Assembly (NCBI GenBank): GCA_023390655.1
Contig: JAEWCL010000017.1
Coordinates: 37,053-101,052, forward strand
DNA: 64,000 nt
Direction of reading: 5' to 3'
DNA from: Bacillota bacterium
Lineage (GTDB): Bacteria > Bacillota > Clostridia > Christensenellales > CAG-138
Positions 15,891 through 25,714 of the stretch are shown piece by piece. The notes under the pieces were generated by a model that worked only from the letters and a program-made list of their open reading frames with translations, was not told the DNA's origin and did not search any database. How positions within the stretch are numbered: position 1 is the first letter of the stretch; each line of letters begins with the position of its first letter. The translations under genes and the position numbers were made by a program.

Positions 15891-17810
15891 ATGAAACATG
15901 GGTTTGTCAAGGTAGCGGCCGGTACGCCGCAAATCCGCGTGGGAGACTGCGCATACAATGCGGCGCGTATAGAAGAAATCATCCATCGTGCGGCGCAAGG
16001 GTGCGTGCGCGTGCTGCTGCTGCCGGAACTGTGCTTGACGGGATATACCTGTTCGGACCTGTTCCTGCACGACGCGCTGCTTGATGCGGCGGAGCGGGAG
16101 CTTATCGCCCTGTGTGCAAAAACAAAGCGGCTGGACATGCTGATCTCGCTTGGCGTACCGCTGCGTCATGAAGGCAAGCTCTATAATTGCGCCGCTGTTC
16201 TATATAACGGAAACATCCTTGGCGTGGTGCCAAAAACGCATCTTCCCAATTACGGGGAATTTTATGAGCTGCGCCAGTTTACGCCCGCGCCACGGAGACA
16301 AAGTGAGATTTTGATCGATGGGAAAACGGTACCCTTTGGCACACGGCAGCTGTTCCGCTGCACAACATTCCGGGAGCTTTGCGTAGGGATAGAAATCTGC
16401 GAGGACCTTTGGGTACCTAGCCCGCCTTCCAACGCACTTGCAAACGAAGGCGCTACCGTCATCCTCAACCTTTCCGCAAGCGATGAGACTGTCGGTAAGG
16501 ACGCGTATCGAAGGCTGCTTGTGAAAGGTCAAAGCGCAAGGCTTTGCTGCGCCTACCTTTACGCGGACGCGGGGCATGGCGAGTCTACAACGGATCTGGT
16601 GTTTGCAGGGCATAACCTGATTGCGGAAAACGGCGCGATTCTCAAAGAAACGGAACCGTTTGCCAAAGTGTCTCCGTATATTGAAACTGAGATCGACTGC
16701 AAGCGCCTGATTCACGAACGCCGGCGGTTGACCACGTTCTCCCTCGAGCCGTCGGAAGGGAATACGCCCTGCCTGGTTACGGAATTTTCCCTGCCGGTGG
16801 AGGAAACAACGCTCACAAGGGAGATTTCCCCCGCGCCGTTTATCCCGCAGGACCGAAATGACCGCAACGAGCGGTGCGAAGATATCCTGCGCATTCAGGC
16901 GCACGGGCTAAAAAAGCGCATCCAGCATACCAACTGCAAGACTGTGGTCATCGGCGTTTCCGGCGGATTGGATTCGACGCTTGCCCTTCTTGTTGCCGTG
17001 CGTGCAATGGAGCTTGCAGGAAGACCGGCTTCGGATGTGTTAGCTGTCACCATGCCGTGCTTTGGCACCACGGGCCGAACGCGTTCCAATGCGGAAAAGC
17101 TGTGCGATTGTTTGGGCATTCCCTGCAGGACGGTGGATATCACGGCTTCGGTAAAACAGCATTTTCAGGACATCGGCCAGGCCGATGATGTATTTGACGT
17201 CACGTTTGAAAACGGACAAGCCCGTGAGCGTACGCAGGTGCTTATGGACATCGCCAACCAGACCGGCGGCCTTGTAATCGGAACGGGTGATCTTTCCGAG
17301 CTTGCGCTTGGCTGGGCGACATACAACGGCGACCATATGTCCATGTATGCCGTAAATTCGTCTGTACCCAAGTCTCTTATCCGGCACATTGTGCGTTATC
17401 TTGCCGATACCGCAAAAACAGAGCGGCTGCGGGATGTGCTCATGGATATTCTCGATACGCCGGTAAGCCCGGAGCTTCTGCCTGCAAACGATGGGAAGAT
17501 CACACAGCAGACGGAGGAGCTCGTGGGCCCCTATGCGCTGCACGACTTTTTCCTCTATCATATGATCCGCTGGGGCGCAACGCCGGAGAAGGTGCTGCGC
17601 ATGGCGAAATACGCTTTCTCGGGGACATATACGGAGGAAACCATCCGCTATTGGCTGATCGTGTTCTGCAAACGGTTCTTCAGCCAGCAGTTCAAACGCT
17701 CTTGCCTGCCGGACGGTCCCAAGGTGGGATCGGTCACGCTTTCCCCACGCGGGGACTGGCGCATGCCAAGTGACGCGTCGAATGCGGCATGGCTGGAAGA
17801 GCTCCTGTAG
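15891..17810 (+). CDS. nadE: Glutamine-dependent NAD+ synthetase
   Basis: Two-domain enzyme of 639 residues that amidates nicotinic acid adenine dinucleotide to NAD+. The N-terminal nitrilase-type glutaminase has the Glu-Lys-Cys triad in sight: E46 (LLLPELCLTGYT), K115 (VPKTHLPNYGEF) and C170 (VGIEICEDLW). The C-terminal PP-loop synthetase carries VSGGLDSTLALL (near residue 355) and GTGDLSELALGWATYNGDH. Length fits the long bacterial/actinobacterial-type NadE. The ATG at 15891 follows GGAGGAAG; a TTG 12 bases earlier overlaps the ribosome site and is unlikely. It is a single-gene transcript with its own promoter and terminator. Confidence 0.96.
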   Translation: MKHGFVKVAAGTPQIRVGDCAYNAARIEEIIHRAAQGCVRVLLLPELCLTGYTCSDLFLHDALLDAAERELIALCAKTKRLDMLISLGVPLRHEGKLYNCAAVLYNGNILGVVPKTHLPNYGEFYELRQFTPAPRRQSEILIDGKTVPFGTRQLFRCTTFRELCVGIEICEDLWVPSPPSNALANEGATVILNLSASDETVGKDAYRRLLVKGQSARLCCAYLYADAGHGESTTDLVFAGHNLIAENGAILKETEPFAKVSPYIETEIDCKRLIHERRRLTTFSLEPSEGNTPCLVTEFSLPVEETTLTREISPAPFIPQDRNDRNERCEDILRIQAHGLKKRIQHTNCKTVVIGVSGGLDSTLALLVAVRAMELAGRPASDVLAVTMPCFGTTGRTRSNAEKLCDCLGIPCRTVDITASVKQHFQDIGQADDVFDVTFENGQARERTQVLMDIANQTGGLVIGTGDLSELALGWATYNGDHMSMYAVNSSVPKSLIRHIVRYLADTAKTERLRDVLMDILDTPVSPELLPANDGKITQQTEELVGPYALHDFFLYHMIRWGATPEKVLRMAKYAFSGTYTEETIRYWLIVFCKRFFSQQFKRSCLPDGPKVGSVTLSPRGDWRMPSDASNAAWLEELL

Positions 17811-17833
17811 GTTGCATATTGACGCGGTTAAAG

Positions 17834-17863
17834 ACGGGCTTTCCATATCGGAAAGCCCGTTTT
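17834..17863 (+). terminator. Terminator of nadE
   Basis: ACGGGCTTTCC (17834-17844) and GGAAAGCCCGT (17850-17860) form an 11-bp stem around ATATC, with T residues following. Confidence 0.85.
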
Positions 17864-17965
17864 CACGTCAAAAGAAGGATTTTTAGAATATATGGGGTAT
17901 AAATAGAAGTAAGCAGCCCGGATTTCACGAAGCTTGGCTTAAAGTACTACGGGAGGAATGACGAT

Positions 17966-18985
17966 ATGGAAGAGAAGGATCTCTGCGGCGCGAAATACAG
18001 GCAGTTTACCCAGCAGCGGGAACGCGAAACGCTTTCTTCTTTCGCGGTACTTTCTGAAAACACCAGGGGCCGTGAAACGCCTCTTGATCTGTGTGATATC
18101 CGCACGGAATTCCAGCGGGACAGGGACCGTATCATCCATTGCAAGTCCTTCCGCAGGCTCAAGCATAAAACGCAGGTATTTCTTTCCCCGCAGGGAGACC
18201 ATTACAGAACAAGGCTGACGCATACGCTGGAGGTTTCACAGATTGCGCGCACCATCTCCCGCGCTTTGCGGCTCAATGAGGATTTGACGGAAGCGATTGC
18301 AATGGGGCATGATCTGGGGCATACGCCTTTTGGACATGCCGGGGAAGAGGTGCTCAATGAACTTGTGCCGGGCGGGTTTGAGCACAACACGCAAAGCCTG
18401 CGCGTGGTGGAAAAACTGGAAAACGGGGTGGGGTTAAATCTTACCTTTGAAGTGCGCGACGGTATCCTGCACCATAAAAAATCCGGTACGCCCGCCACGC
18501 TTGAGGGCAAGGTGGTCAGCATTTCCGACCGTATCGCTTACATCAACCATGATATTGATGACGCTGTACGCGCGCACGTGATTTCTCCCGAAGAGTTGCC
18601 CGAGGAATGCGTGCGCGTTGCGGGTGCAACACATGGCGCACGCATCAACGCGATGATTGTTAACGTTGTAGAGAACAGCTTCCTTGCGCCGCAGGTGCGG
18701 ATGTCCTTTGAAATGGAGCACGCGTTTGAGGCGCTCAGGGATTTTATGTTTTCCCATGTGTATTTCAATCTTGCCGCGAAGCGGGAGGAAAGCAAGGCCA
18801 AGCACGTGGTGCGCTCGCTGTTTCATTATTATATGGAGCATATGGACCGGCTTCCGCCGGAGTTTCTTACAAACGCGCCGGAGGATGGAAAAGAGCGTGT
18901 TGTTGCGGACTGGATCGCCTGTATGACGGACCGGTATGCCATCAATCTTTATAAGCGGTTATTTGTGCCGGAGGAATGGATTTAA
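17966..18985 (+). CDS. dgt: dGTP triphosphohydrolase-like HD-domain protein
   Basis: Metal-dependent HD-domain hydrolase of 339 residues in the deoxyguanosinetriphosphate triphosphohydrolase-like family, which cleaves dNTPs to nucleoside and triphosphate. The HD metal ligands are visible: His in [15 protein letters not shown] (about residue 89), the His-Asp pair in [16 protein letters not shown] (about 113-114), and the late Asp in [13 protein letters not shown]. The start follows GGGAGGAATG. It sits upstream of dnaG and rpoD, the usual clostridial arrangement that links nucleotide control to replication. Exact nucleotide preference cannot be read from sequence. Confidence 0.9.
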   Translation: MEEKDLCGAKYRQFTQQRERETLSSFAVLSENTRGRETPLDLCDIRTEFQRDRDRIIHCKSFRRLKHKTQVFLSPQGDHYRTRLTHTLEVSQIARTISRALRLNEDLTEAIAMGHDLGHTPFGHAGEEVLNELVPGGFEHNTQSLRVVEKLENGVGLNLTFEVRDGILHHKKSGTPATLEGKVVSISDRIAYINHDIDDAVRAHVISPEELPEECVRVAGATHGARINAMIVNVVENSFLAPQVRMSFEMEHAFEALRDFMFSHVYFNLAAKREESKAKHVVRSLFHYYMEHMDRLPPEFLTNAPEDGKERVVADWIACMTDRYAINLYKRLFVPEEWI

Positions 18986-19087
18986 TATTTATTTTCATCT
19001 GTTAGGCAGGAATACGTACAAATGTACCGAATATATTAGGGCGTTGCCTAAAGGGATTGTCCAGTTCTCGGAAAGGAAGGGGGAAAA

Positions 19088-20875
19088 ATGGCGCGGTTTA
19101 ACGAAACGTGGATGGAGACATTGCTGAGCAAGAACGATATTGTTTCCCTCGTTTCTTCTTATGTCGCGTTGCGCCCCAAGGGAAAAAAACTGTGGGGACT
19201 CTGCCCGTTCCACAATGAAAAGACGCCTTCCTTTTCCGTTTCGCCGGACAAGCAGCTCTATTATTGCTTTGGCTGCGGCGCCGGCGGCGGCATCGTGCAG
19301 TTTGCAATGGAAATGGAGAAGCTTCCTTATACGGAGGCTATTGCATTTTTAGCGCAGCGCGTTAACATGGAGCTTCCGCAGGAAACGGATGACGAAGCCC
19401 TGCGGCAGGAGCGTGCGAAGCGGGAACGGCTGTATGCGGCGGCAAAGGCGGCCGCAGAGTTCTTCCATAAAGCCCTGTTGGCAGAGGAGGGCGCGCTTGC
19501 CCGCGCTTACCTTGCAAACAGGGGGTTGGACGCTGCGATTGTCACCCGCTTTGGCATAGGGTACGCGCCGGATTCATGGGACAGGCTGATGAAGCACCTG
19601 CTTGCGGAAGGGTTTTTGGAAGACGAGCTTGTGGAAGCGGGGTTGCTTGTAAAAAACGCCAAGAGCGGTCGCGTGTATGACGCTTACCGCAATCGGGTAA
19701 CATTTCCCATCATAGGCACAAACGGGCGTGTTTTGGGGTTTGGAGCGCGTACAATGGGGAATGATACTCCAAAGTACATCAACACCGGGGACACGCCGAT
19801 TTACAGCAAACGGCATAATCTTTATGCGCTTAACCTGCTAAAAGGCGCAAAGATATCCGATATTGTGCTGGTGGAAGGGTATATGGACGTCATCAGCCTG
19901 TATGCGGCGGGGGTGACAAACGCTGTGGCGTCGCTTGGAACCTCGCTCACACAACAGCAGGCGCGTTTGATGGCGCGGTACGCGTCCACCGTCTACATCG
20001 CCTATGATGGCGACGCTGCGGGCCAGAACGCTACGCTGCGCGGGCTTGACATCCTCGTGGCAGAGGGACTCAAGGTGCGGGTCATCACACTGCCGTACGG
20101 GATCGACCCGGACGACTTTGCGCGCAAATACGGCAAGGAAGCCTTTGGCAAGCTGCGCGACTCGGCGCTTACGCTCAACGCGTTTAAGCTGATTCGCATG
20201 GCAGCGGCATATGATCTTGGCACCGAGGACGGACGGGAGGAATATGCACGGGCAGGCTGCCGCTTTATTGCAGGGCTTGAACCTGTGGAGCGCGAGAGGT
20301 ACTATGTTGCGCTTGCGCGCAGTACAGGGTTTACCGTAGAAGCCCTGCGTGCGCAGGGAGAGCAGGCAACGCCTGAGAAACAGCAGGAAGCCTTGCGTTC
20401 CCGCAGGGAAAACAGGGGGCGCAGGCAGGGAGAAACGCCGCCAAGGCAGGTAGCGGAACTCTCTTTGCTGCGGGCCATGCTGCAGGGCGATACGGCGGTA
20501 GAGAAGGTAAGGGACTGCGGATTGACGCTCGAACATGCGTTTACCAATGAGGTATACCGTATGGCGGCCGAGACAGTGCTGAATGCTTACTTAAATGCCG
20601 CAAAACCCGATCTTGCACTGCTGTTAAGCGGCCTTTCTCCAGAAGAAACACAGCAGCTGTCGGGCGTGCTGGAAGCGGACGCGCTATCGGCAGACCCTTT
20701 GAAGCTGGCGGACGACAGCATTCTTCGTATCCGGCTGCTGGATGCGGAAGAAGAAATCAGCCAACTGCGTGCGCGCTCGATTGGCGAGGAGATTCCACTT
20801 GCGGAAAAGCTCGCGTTGGCAAAGCGCATAGCAGAGCTGGACAACATGCGCAGGCAGCTGCGCGTGCAGCAATAG
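19088..20875 (+). CDS. dnaG: DNA primase
   Basis: Synthesises RNA primers at the replication fork; 595 residues. The N-terminal zinc-binding domain is CPFHNEKTPSF...YYCFGCG (Cys40 to about Cys64). The RNA polymerase core carries FGARTMGNDTPKYINTGDTP, and the TOPRIM domain VLVEGYMDVISL (Glu near 261) is followed by YDGDAAGQNA. A C-terminal helicase-interacting region of about 150 residues has heptad-like helices. The start follows GGAAGGGGG. rpoD begins 29 bp downstream, as in the macromolecular synthesis operon, though rpsU is absent. Confidence 0.96.
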   Translation: MARFNETWMETLLSKNDIVSLVSSYVALRPKGKKLWGLCPFHNEKTPSFSVSPDKQLYYCFGCGAGGGIVQFAMEMEKLPYTEAIAFLAQRVNMELPQETDDEALRQERAKRERLYAAAKAAAEFFHKALLAEEGALARAYLANRGLDAAIVTRFGIGYAPDSWDRLMKHLLAEGFLEDELVEAGLLVKNAKSGRVYDAYRNRVTFPIIGTNGRVLGFGARTMGNDTPKYINTGDTPIYSKRHNLYALNLLKGAKISDIVLVEGYMDVISLYAAGVTNAVASLGTSLTQQQARLMARYASTVYIAYDGDAAGQNATLRGLDILVAEGLKVRVITLPYGIDPDDFARKYGKEAFGKLRDSALTLNAFKLIRMAAAYDLGTEDGREEYARAGCRFIAGLEPVERERYYVALARSTGFTVEALRAQGEQATPEKQQEALRSRRENRGRRQGETPPRQVAELSLLRAMLQGDTAVEKVRDCGLTLEHAFTNEVYRMAAETVLNAYLNAAKPDLALLLSGLSPEETQQLSGVLEADALSADPLKLADDSILRIRLLDAEEEISQLRARSIGEEIPLAEKLALAKRIAELDNMRRQLRVQQ

Positions 20876-20904
20876 AATAATAGGGAAAAAGGAGGGGACA
20901 TTCT

Positions 20905-21984
20905 TTGGAAATCAAAGAACCCCGCATGAAGAAAATCAACGATCTGTTGGAAAAAGGCAAATCCAAAGGCGTACTGACCTATAAGGAAATTATGGACGCC
21001 CTGGAAGAGCAGGAGATGGATCAGGAACAGGTCGAGGGCGTTTATGACAGAATCGAGGCGCTCAATATCGATGTTGTAGAGGACGTGGAGCTTCCGGCGG
21101 ACATCAGCGAAGAGATCGCCGCCATTGAAACGGAGCTTGCGGTATCCGAAGGCCTCAATATCGATGATCCGGTTCGCATGTACCTCAAGGAGATCGGTAA
21201 AGTTCCTCTTTTGACTGCGGTAGAGGAAGTGGAAATTGCCCAGCGCATGGCTGAAGGAGATCAGGACGCCAAGCAGCAGCTTGCGGAAGCGAACCTGAGG
21301 CTGGTGGTTTCCATTGCAAAACGCTATGTCGGGCGCGGCATGCTGTTTCTGGATTTGATCCAGGAGGGCAACCTTGGCCTTATCAAAGCCGTAGAAAAGT
21401 TTGACTACCGCAAGGGATACAAATTTTCCACCTATGCAACATGGTGGATTAGGCAGGCGATTACAAGGGCAATTGCGGATCAGGCGCGTACCATCCGTAT
21501 CCCTGTACATATGGTAGAGACCATCAATAAGCTTATCCGTGTCAACCGCCAGCTGCTCCAGGAATACGGGCGCGATCCCCGGCCCGATGAAATCGCCAGG
21601 GAGATGGGCATTACGGAGGATAAGGTCCGCGAGATCATCAAAATCGCACAGGAGCCCGTATCGCTCGAAACGCCGATCGGCGAGGAGGAAGACAGTCACC
21701 TTGGAGACTTCATTCCCGATGATGACGCTCCGGCGCCCGCGGAAGTGGTGGCAGGTACCCTGTTGAAAGAACAGCTGATGGACGTGCTTGATACGCTCAC
21801 CACACGGGAAGAGAAAGTATTGCGGCTGCGCTTTGGTCTTGACGATGGAAAGGCGCGTACGCTTGAGGAAGTCGGGCGTGAGTTTGCGGTGACCAGAGAA
21901 CGTATCCGCCAGATTGAAGCAAAGGCGCTCCGGAAGCTCCGGCATCCGAGCCGCAGCAAGAAGCTCAAGGACTTCTTAGAATAA
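20905..21984 (+). CDS. rpoD: RNA polymerase primary sigma factor SigA/RpoD
   Basis: Housekeeping sigma factor of 359 residues. A short region 1.1-like N-terminus (about 1-80) is followed by [17 protein letters not shown] (region 1.2), region 2 with [20 protein letters not shown] and [16 protein letters not shown], region 3, and region 4 with [10 protein letters not shown] and [19 protein letters not shown]. The start is a TTG at 20905 preceded by AAGGAGGGG; the first downstream ATG would remove part of region 1.1 and lacks a good site. It ends the dgt-dnaG-rpoD cluster with a terminator 25 bp after the stop. Confidence 0.97.
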   Translation: MEIKEPRMKKINDLLEKGKSKGVLTYKEIMDALEEQEMDQEQVEGVYDRIEALNIDVVEDVELPADISEEIAAIETELAVSEGLNIDDPVRMYLKEIGKVPLLTAVEEVEIAQRMAEGDQDAKQQLAEANLRLVVSIAKRYVGRGMLFLDLIQEGNLGLIKAVEKFDYRKGYKFSTYATWWIRQAITRAIADQARTIRIPVHMVETINKLIRVNRQLLQEYGRDPRPDEIAREMGITEDKVREIIKIAQEPVSLETPIGEEEDSHLGDFIPDDDAPAPAEVVAGTLLKEQLMDVLDTLTTREEKVLRLRFGLDDGKARTLEEVGREFAVTRERIRQIEAKALRKLRHPSRSKKLKDFLE

Positions 21985-22008
21985 ATCGAATAAGGCAACT
22001 ACAAAAAA

Positions 22009-22041
22009 ACGGTTGGGACATGCCCAATCGTTTTTCTTTTT
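22009..22041 (+). terminator. Terminator of rpoD
   Basis: ACGGTTGGG (22009-22017) pairs with CCCAATCGT (22023-22031, one G-T pair) around ACATG, followed by TTTTCTTTTT. An A-run lies upstream, so it may also act on the converging methyltransferase transcript. Confidence 0.88.
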
Positions 22042-22083
22042 ATCCGGTTTTCTCAGTGCGCTAGCGACCTTCAGATTGACGTC

Positions 22084-23283
22084 TCATTCCGCCAGCGGGA
22101 AGAAGCTTTGCCTGCCTTCTGCGTCCACCGTCTGCAACACCGGCGCTTTGCAGGCGGGCATGGAGAGCGTGATCGGAAGTGTGGGCGTATAGGTAAAAGA
22201 AGCGGGGTGGAATACGCCGCCCTGCACAGTTCCTATTGCACAGTAAACAAGCGGGGATACATCGGCGGCTTCATAGTTCTGTACTACACACGTAAGAGCA
22301 TCTGCATAGCTTGTTAACGCTGTCTGTACGGTTGCATGTGGAACCGTTGCAGGGAAAGAAAGCGTTAACGGCTGTGCCGCCTCGAAGAGGTTGACCGGAT
22401 TATGGAGCGCGGTAAGCCGCTTTCTAAGCGCATAGAGCGCAAAGGGGGAACTGTCGCTTACAAGAAACTGTCGCCCCATTTGGGTTGCAACGGCAGCGGT
22501 GGTCCCGCTGCCGGAAAAAAAGTCTGCCACAACATCCCCGGGCCGCGAAGAAACGCCGATGATGCGCCGCAGGAGCGCTTCCGGCTTTTGGGTGGCATAA
22601 CCGTTGCGCTCCGGGTCGCGCTGGTGCAGGTGCTCAATATCCGTCCATACGTCGCTGGGGTAAACCAGCTGCTCCTCATGATACTGGTAGAGCTTTCCGC
22701 CGGAGCGGATGGAATAGGTGACGCGTCCTTTTTCATCGATGGTGCGTTTCATATGGTTGCGGCGCCCCGGGCCGCGCGGAATGCCTGCGGCCTCAATATG
22801 AAAATAGCATTCCCGGGATTTGCGGTAGAAGAGGATGGTATCGTGCTTGCGGGAAAAATGGCGCGTGCTGCGCCCGCCCGAACGGTACATCCAGATGATT
22901 TCGTTCATGAAATTTTGTTCGCCGAATATGCCGTCAAGCATCAGCTTTAAAGGCGCCGCCATCCGGTAATCTACATGCAGGTAAAGGGAGCCCGTCCGGT
23001 GTAACAGCTCCCGGCAGCCCGTCAGAACAGGGCGCAGAAAATCGAGATATGCTTCACCTGTGAGGATATCCGAATAGGCAGGGCGTGCAATGCTGGTGCG
23101 GCCGATCTGCATACGGAACACGTCGCCGGTCGCAAAGGGCGGATCGAGATAAATCAGCTGTACGCCCTCCGCATGGCTTTCTAGAAACGATTGCATGAGT
23201 TCTTCCGAGCGGCCAAGATAAAATGTGCCCGGGCCGCCGCTTGGGTGCAGTTCACCGGTGACAAAAACTTTGTTCGGCATCAT
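22084..23283 (-). CDS. Orphan site-specific DNA methyltransferase (beta class, probably N6-adenine)
   Basis: Protein of 399 residues. Catalytic motif IV is DPPF (residues 47-50, in LIYLDPPFATGD). The SAM-binding motif I, DFFSGSGTT, comes much later (about residue 268), preceded by ATQKPEALLRRII. This IV-before-I order defines the beta class, and DPPF rather than SPPY points to adenine-N6. The roughly 90-residue C-terminal extension after the catalytic core has no motif I know. The ATG at 23283 follows AAAGGAAC. No restriction endonuclease or specificity gene is nearby, so it is a solitary methylase, perhaps regulatory. Recognition site unknown. Confidence 0.87.
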   Translation of the reverse strand: MMPNKVFVTGELHPSGGPGTFYLGRSEELMQSFLESHAEGVQLIYLDPPFATGDVFRMQIGRTSIARPAYSDILTGEAYLDFLRPVLTGCRELLHRTGSLYLHVDYRMAAPLKLMLDGIFGEQNFMNEIIWMYRSGGRSTRHFSRKHDTILFYRKSRECYFHIEAAGIPRGPGRRNHMKRTIDEKGRVTYSIRSGGKLYQYHEEQLVYPSDVWTDIEHLHQRDPERNGYATQKPEALLRRIIGVSSRPGDVVADFFSGSGTTAAVATQMGRQFLVSDSSPFALYALRKRLTALHNPVNLFEAAQPLTLSFPATVPHATVQTALTSYADALTCVVQNYEAADVSPLVYCAIGTVQGGVFHPASFTYTPTLPITLSMPACKAPVLQTVDAEGRQSFFPLAE

Positions 23284-23329
23284 ATGCGTTCCTTTCTGAA
23301 AAGACCTGGCTATGCTTTTAATGTCCAAA

Positions 23330-23355
23330 AACAAAAAAGCGGGCATCCCGCCCGC
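23330..23355 (-). terminator. Terminator of the GntR/FCD regulator
   Basis: GCGGGC (23339-23344) and GCCCGC (23350-23355) pair around ATCCC. On the minus strand a TTTTTTGTTTTTG tract follows. Confidence 0.85.
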
Positions 23356-23361
23356 ACGTAT

Positions 23362-24018
23362 TTATTCTACTGCCGTGTAGGAATGCGCGGCGGTCAGAAT
23401 GTGCTGCTCCATACAAAGCTTGGCGCGCTCCGCGTCATGCGCACAAAGCGCGGCGTAAATCTCCTTGTGTTCCTCCAGCGATTTTGGCGTGCGCGCCGGG
23501 GACATCAGCGAGTTTTTCCGCGCATGCTGCGCGTTTTGGTGCAGAGAAACCAATATATGCTTGAGTGTGCGCGAGCTGGAGGCACCGAATATGATTTCAT
23601 GAAATTCGGAGTCAAGCCGCGCAAGATTGACCGAATCATTCCTGCGGGTATAGAGTTCCATAAGCTCTACCAGTTCGCCAAGCTGATCCAATTGCGCCTG
23701 CTTAATGCGCTGCGCCGCCCAAAATGCGGCCAATCCCTCAAGCTGCAGGCGGATGGTGTAAATATCGTTGATGTCTTCCTGCGAAATTCCTTTTACGACG
23801 ACGCCGCGGTTGGGGATGGATTCCGCCAGGTCTTCAAGCTCAAGCTGCTTGAGGGCTTCCCGTATGGGGGTACGGCTTACGCCAAGCTCTTCGGCGAGCT
23901 TGGTTTCCACCAGATAATCGCCGGACTGATAACGGCCTTCAATAATGCCGTCCCGAATATATTTGAACACCTTTGCGCTGAGCGAATGGTGGTCGCGCGT
24001 ATCAAAAATATTAGACAT
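23362..24018 (-). CDS. GntR-family transcriptional regulator, FCD (FadR) subfamily
   Basis: DNA-binding repressor of 218 residues. The N-terminal winged helix (about 1-75) contains the GntR signature LAEELGVSRTPIREALKQLE. The C-terminal helical FCD ligand domain (about 85-212) has Asp/His-type metal and acid-binding positions (RLDSEFHEIIF, EEHKEIYAAL, MEQHI). FCD regulators usually respond to carboxylic acids and control the neighbouring catabolic operon, but here the neighbours are a methyltransferase and spoIIIA, so the target is unknown. It is divergent from spoIIIAA across a 207-bp gap. Confidence 0.88.
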   Translation of the reverse strand: MSNIFDTRDHHSLSAKVFKYIRDGIIEGRYQSGDYLVETKLAEELGVSRTPIREALKQLELEDLAESIPNRGVVVKGISQEDINDIYTIRLQLEGLAAFWAAQRIKQAQLDQLGELVELMELYTRRNDSVNLARLDSEFHEIIFGASSSRTLKHILVSLHQNAQHARKNSLMSPARTPKSLEEHKEIYAALCAHDAERAKLCMEQHILTAAHSYTAVE

Positions 24019-24191
24019 TCATGCCTCTCAAACCCCAAAAAATGAAGCGCATACGCTTGCATGCGCAGAACTGCTTTCATCCACAAGTGTACCTTATCTT
24101 TTCGACAAAAACAAGGAAAACCTGTATCTGCGCCTTGCATCTGCCAGCGCGGATGTCATTGAAAAAACCATTCTGAAACGGTACATCCATA

Positions 24192-24199
24192 CATACACT
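24192..24199 (+). promoter_or_regulatory. Possible sigma-E -10 element before spoIIIA
   Basis: CATACACT matches the Bacillus sigma-E -10 consensus CATACANT and lies about 27 bp before the spoIIIAA start. The -35 region (about 24171-24177) matches poorly. spoIIIA operons are known sigma-E targets, which is the main support. Confidence 0.4.
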
Positions 24200-24225
24200 T
24201 GGAACAAAAGGGGGACATGCTGCAA

Positions 24226-25206
24226 ATGGAAAATCAAGGAAGACACAAACGAGAAAGTTGGAAAACCTCACTCTTGCCTCTCTTTCCCGCAAGATTGCAG
24301 CAGGAGCTGCAAAAAGTCGATGATACGCTCCCGCTTGAAGAAATCCGCATCCGCGCCGGACAGCCGCTCCAGCTTTGCTACAGCGGCCATGAACGCCTGC
24401 TGCAGGCGGTGCCCGGCGTTTTAGATTGCGCCGCGATACTCGAACGCGCCTGTGAGCACTCCATTTATGCGTGGGAGGAAGAACTCAAAAACGGTTTTAT
24501 TACGCTGCCGGGTGGCTACCGCATGGGGTTGTGCGGGAAAGCGGTGGTAAAGCAGGGCCAGGCGGTTGCGCAGACAGACATCACATCGCTGAATATACGT
24601 ATTTCACGGGCGTGCCCGGGCGCTGCGGATCATGTCATGCCGCTGCTGCTGCGCCGCGAAGGTACGCCTTACCCGGCACTCGTCATTTCTCCGCCCGGCT
24701 GTGGAAAGACGACGCTGCTGCGCGACATTGTGCGCCAGCTTTCCGCGGGACTTGGGGGCGCTTCGCCCCAACGCGTCTGCGTGGTGGATGAACGTATGGA
24801 GCTTGCGGGCGCAGTCCGGGGGCTTGCACAGCTTTCACTGGGGCCGAGGACCGATGTGCTCTCCGGATTTCCAAAATGCGAGGGCATTCGGCTAGCCGTA
24901 CGCGTGCTCTCTCCCGAGGTGATCGTGACCGATGAACTTGGCACCAAGGCGGAAGCGGACGCCGTACAGGAGGCAGCGTATTGCGGCGTTGTGACCATTG
25001 CAAGCGCGCATGTCAGGGATATCGTCTCGCTTTCAAAACGGCGCGCTCTCATGGAACTGGTGGAAAGCGGCGTATTTGAACGCGTGGTGCTCCTGGGAAG
25101 AGAGGACGGCCGTGTCGGCTGTGTGACCGGCATATGGGATGGGGCACTAAAAGCGCTGCCGTTACAGGGGAGGGGAAAAGTATGCTCCATGCAATCGCAA
25201 TGCTGA
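24226..25206 (+). CDS. spoIIIAA: Stage III sporulation protein AA (AAA+ ATPase)
   Basis: Mother-cell ATPase of the SpoIIIA-SpoIIQ feeding-tube channel, 326 residues, related to type II/IV secretion ATPases. Walker A is SPPGCGKTTLLRDI (about residues 157-170), Walker B VCVVDERMELAG, and sensor regions follow in VIVTDELGTKAEADA. The N-terminal FRLPEEIRIR-like element appears as LPLEEIRIRAGQPLQLCY. Of several in-frame starts, the ATG at 24226 is spaced best from AAAAGGGGG. It opens the complete eight-gene spoIIIA operon and overlaps spoIIIAB by 25 bases. Confidence 0.93.
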   Translation: MENQGRHKRESWKTSLLPLFPARLQQELQKVDDTLPLEEIRIRAGQPLQLCYSGHERLLQAVPGVLDCAAILERACEHSIYAWEEELKNGFITLPGGYRMGLCGKAVVKQGQAVAQTDITSLNIRISRACPGAADHVMPLLLRREGTPYPALVISPPGCGKTTLLRDIVRQLSAGLGGASPQRVCVVDERMELAGAVRGLAQLSLGPRTDVLSGFPKCEGIRLAVRVLSPEVIVTDELGTKAEADAVQEAAYCGVVTIASAHVRDIVSLSKRRALMELVESGVFERVVLLGREDGRVGCVTGIWDGALKALPLQGRGKVCSMQSQC

Positions 25207-25697
25207 GCGTGTTTGCAGGCTGCGCGTTTGTCGGCATCCGCGCTTCTTCCAACCTGCGCTTAAGAAAGGATACGATGCGCGCGCTTCTCGACGCGCTTAC
25301 CCGTCTTTCCATGTGGATGGAATATACTGCACAGCCGCTCAAAGCCCTTGCGAAGAAAGCGAAGACGGAAGAAACAGCGGTATTCTTTGACGCATTTATC
25401 AAGACGCTCAAAACCGAGGAGGATGTGCTTTCCGCATGGAAATCCGCAATGGAGCAGGCGCGCAGGGAAGACGCAGGGTTCCACGCACTGCACGAGGAAG
25501 AGCTTGCCATATTAGAAGAATATGCGCAGTCTCTGGGTGGGAGCGACAGGGAGACCCAAAGCAAGAATGCGGCGCTTGCACAGCAACGGCTTGGCGCCGT
25601 ACTCAAGGAGGCGGAAAACATCTATAAAAGCAAAGGGCGCATTTACCGCTCCATAGGCGTTTTGAGCGGAATAGCCGTTGCCATTTTACTGTGGTAA
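25182..25697 (+). CDS. spoIIIAB: Stage III sporulation protein AB
   Basis: Membrane component of the SpoIIIA channel, 171 residues, the same length as the Bacillus protein and resembling type II secretion GspF-like subunits. N- and C-terminal hydrophobic helices (IAMLSVFAGCAFVGIRAS and IGVLSGIAVAILLW) flank a helical cytoplasmic domain with the conserved LGGSDRETQSKN motif. The ATG at 25182 follows AGGGGAGGGG and lies inside the end of spoIIIAA. Confidence 0.92.
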   Translation: MLHAIAMLSVFAGCAFVGIRASSNLRLRKDTMRALLDALTRLSMWMEYTAQPLKALAKKAKTEETAVFFDAFIKTLKTEEDVLSAWKSAMEQARREDAGFHALHEEELAILEEYAQSLGGSDRETQSKNAALAQQRLGAVLKEAENIYKSKGRIYRSIGVLSGIAVAILLW

Positions 25698-25714
25698 AAG
25701 GGAAGGGGAATACG

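Noticed and set aside
20587..21945. Minus-strand open frame of 452 codons across rpoD
   Set aside because: Long but purely a shadow of rpoD and the end of dnaG; no recognisable protein features.
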